In this document: positions 14,914-15,002 of the stretch, one piece after another | How the letters are laid out: each line of letters starts with the position of its first letter | Numbering within the stretch: the first letter of the stretch is position 1 | Assembly (NCBI GenBank): GCA_016297325.1 | Contig: JAEDGW010000065.1 | Span: forward strand, 1 to 15,002 | Direction: 5' to 3' | Length of the DNA: 15,002 nt | DNA from: Coprococcus sp. | GTDB taxonomy: Bacteria; Bacillota; Clostridia; Lachnospirales; Lachnospiraceae | Program-made: the position numbers and the translations under genes | The notes under the pieces: generated by a model | Told to the model about the DNA's origin: nothing | The model's database searches: none | What the model saw: only the letters and a program-made list of their open reading frames with translations

Positions 14914-15002
14914 ATGGGATATAACAAGAAACTTATGAGTGATGGCAGATATGAGATGCAGAATATCATAACTACCATATTTCTTCTATATATGGGGGCG
15001 GT
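14914..15002 (+). CDS. Start of an unidentified gene, cut by the window end
   Basis: Three consecutive ATG codons at 14908, 14911 and 14914 follow AGAGGG (14901-14906). The third has the best spacing (7 nt) and is chosen. The reading frame stays open to the window end and begins MGYNKKLMSDGRYEM, then turns hydrophobic (ITTIFLLYMGA), suggesting a membrane segment. It starts 13 nt after cls, so it is probably in the same transcript. Too little is visible to name a family. Confidence 0.55.
   Translation, partial: MGYNKKLMSDGRYEMQNIITTIFLLYMGA

Overview
The window looks like a chromosomal segment of a low-to-mid GC, Gram-positive (monoderm) Clostridia, most probably a gut Lachnospiraceae member of the Coprococcus/Butyrivibrio/Roseburia type. 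The reasons are strong AGGAGG ribosome binding sites, GTG and TTG starts, heavy use of ATA (Ile) and AGA (Arg), lipoprotein signal peptides in place of periplasmic ones, and family resemblance. No taxon was confirmed by a search. All genes lie on the + strand and share the same codon style. I see no insertion sequence, tRNA, rRNA, CRISPR array or phage gene.

Region A (about 32-8281) is one tightly packed operon for a tripartite ABC transporter of the MacB/FtsX type. A strong promoter at 32-60 precedes a lipoprotein HlyD-like adaptor (161-1192). Then come a second, very large lipoprotein adaptor carrying two adaptor-like modules in one chain (1189-3630), a 943-residue permease with two FtsX-like halves and about ten membrane segments (3646-6477), and two different, catalytically complete ATPases (6481-7218 and 7208-8281). 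Gene junctions overlap or are 3-15 nt apart, so the products are probably made together. The second ATPase has a low-complexity N-terminal extension and a C-terminal tail that resembles one half of an AbrB/MazE-type swapped hairpin.

Region B (8282-10081) is a separate unit. It has its own promoter (8313-8341), a 529-residue lipoprotein of unknown function with an acidic tail, and a strong rho-independent terminator.

Region C (10119-13303) is a copper-homeostasis operon. A TTGACA-N17-TATACT promoter carries a perfect 17-bp CsoR-type palindrome in its spacer. It drives csoR and a P1B-1 Cu(+)-exporting ATPase (copA). The copA product ends in a second heavy-metal-associated domain, preceded inside the gene by a textbook AGGAGG-N8-ATG. 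The same gene may therefore also yield a free 69-residue CopZ-like chaperone.

Region D (13371-end) holds a cardiolipin synthase with two intact HKD motifs, 67 nt after copA with no visible terminator between, and the first codons of another gene running off the window.

The observations most worth following are the internal copZ start within copA, the two-adaptor/two-ATPase transporter with a double-module adaptor, and the AbrB-like tail on an ABC ATPase.
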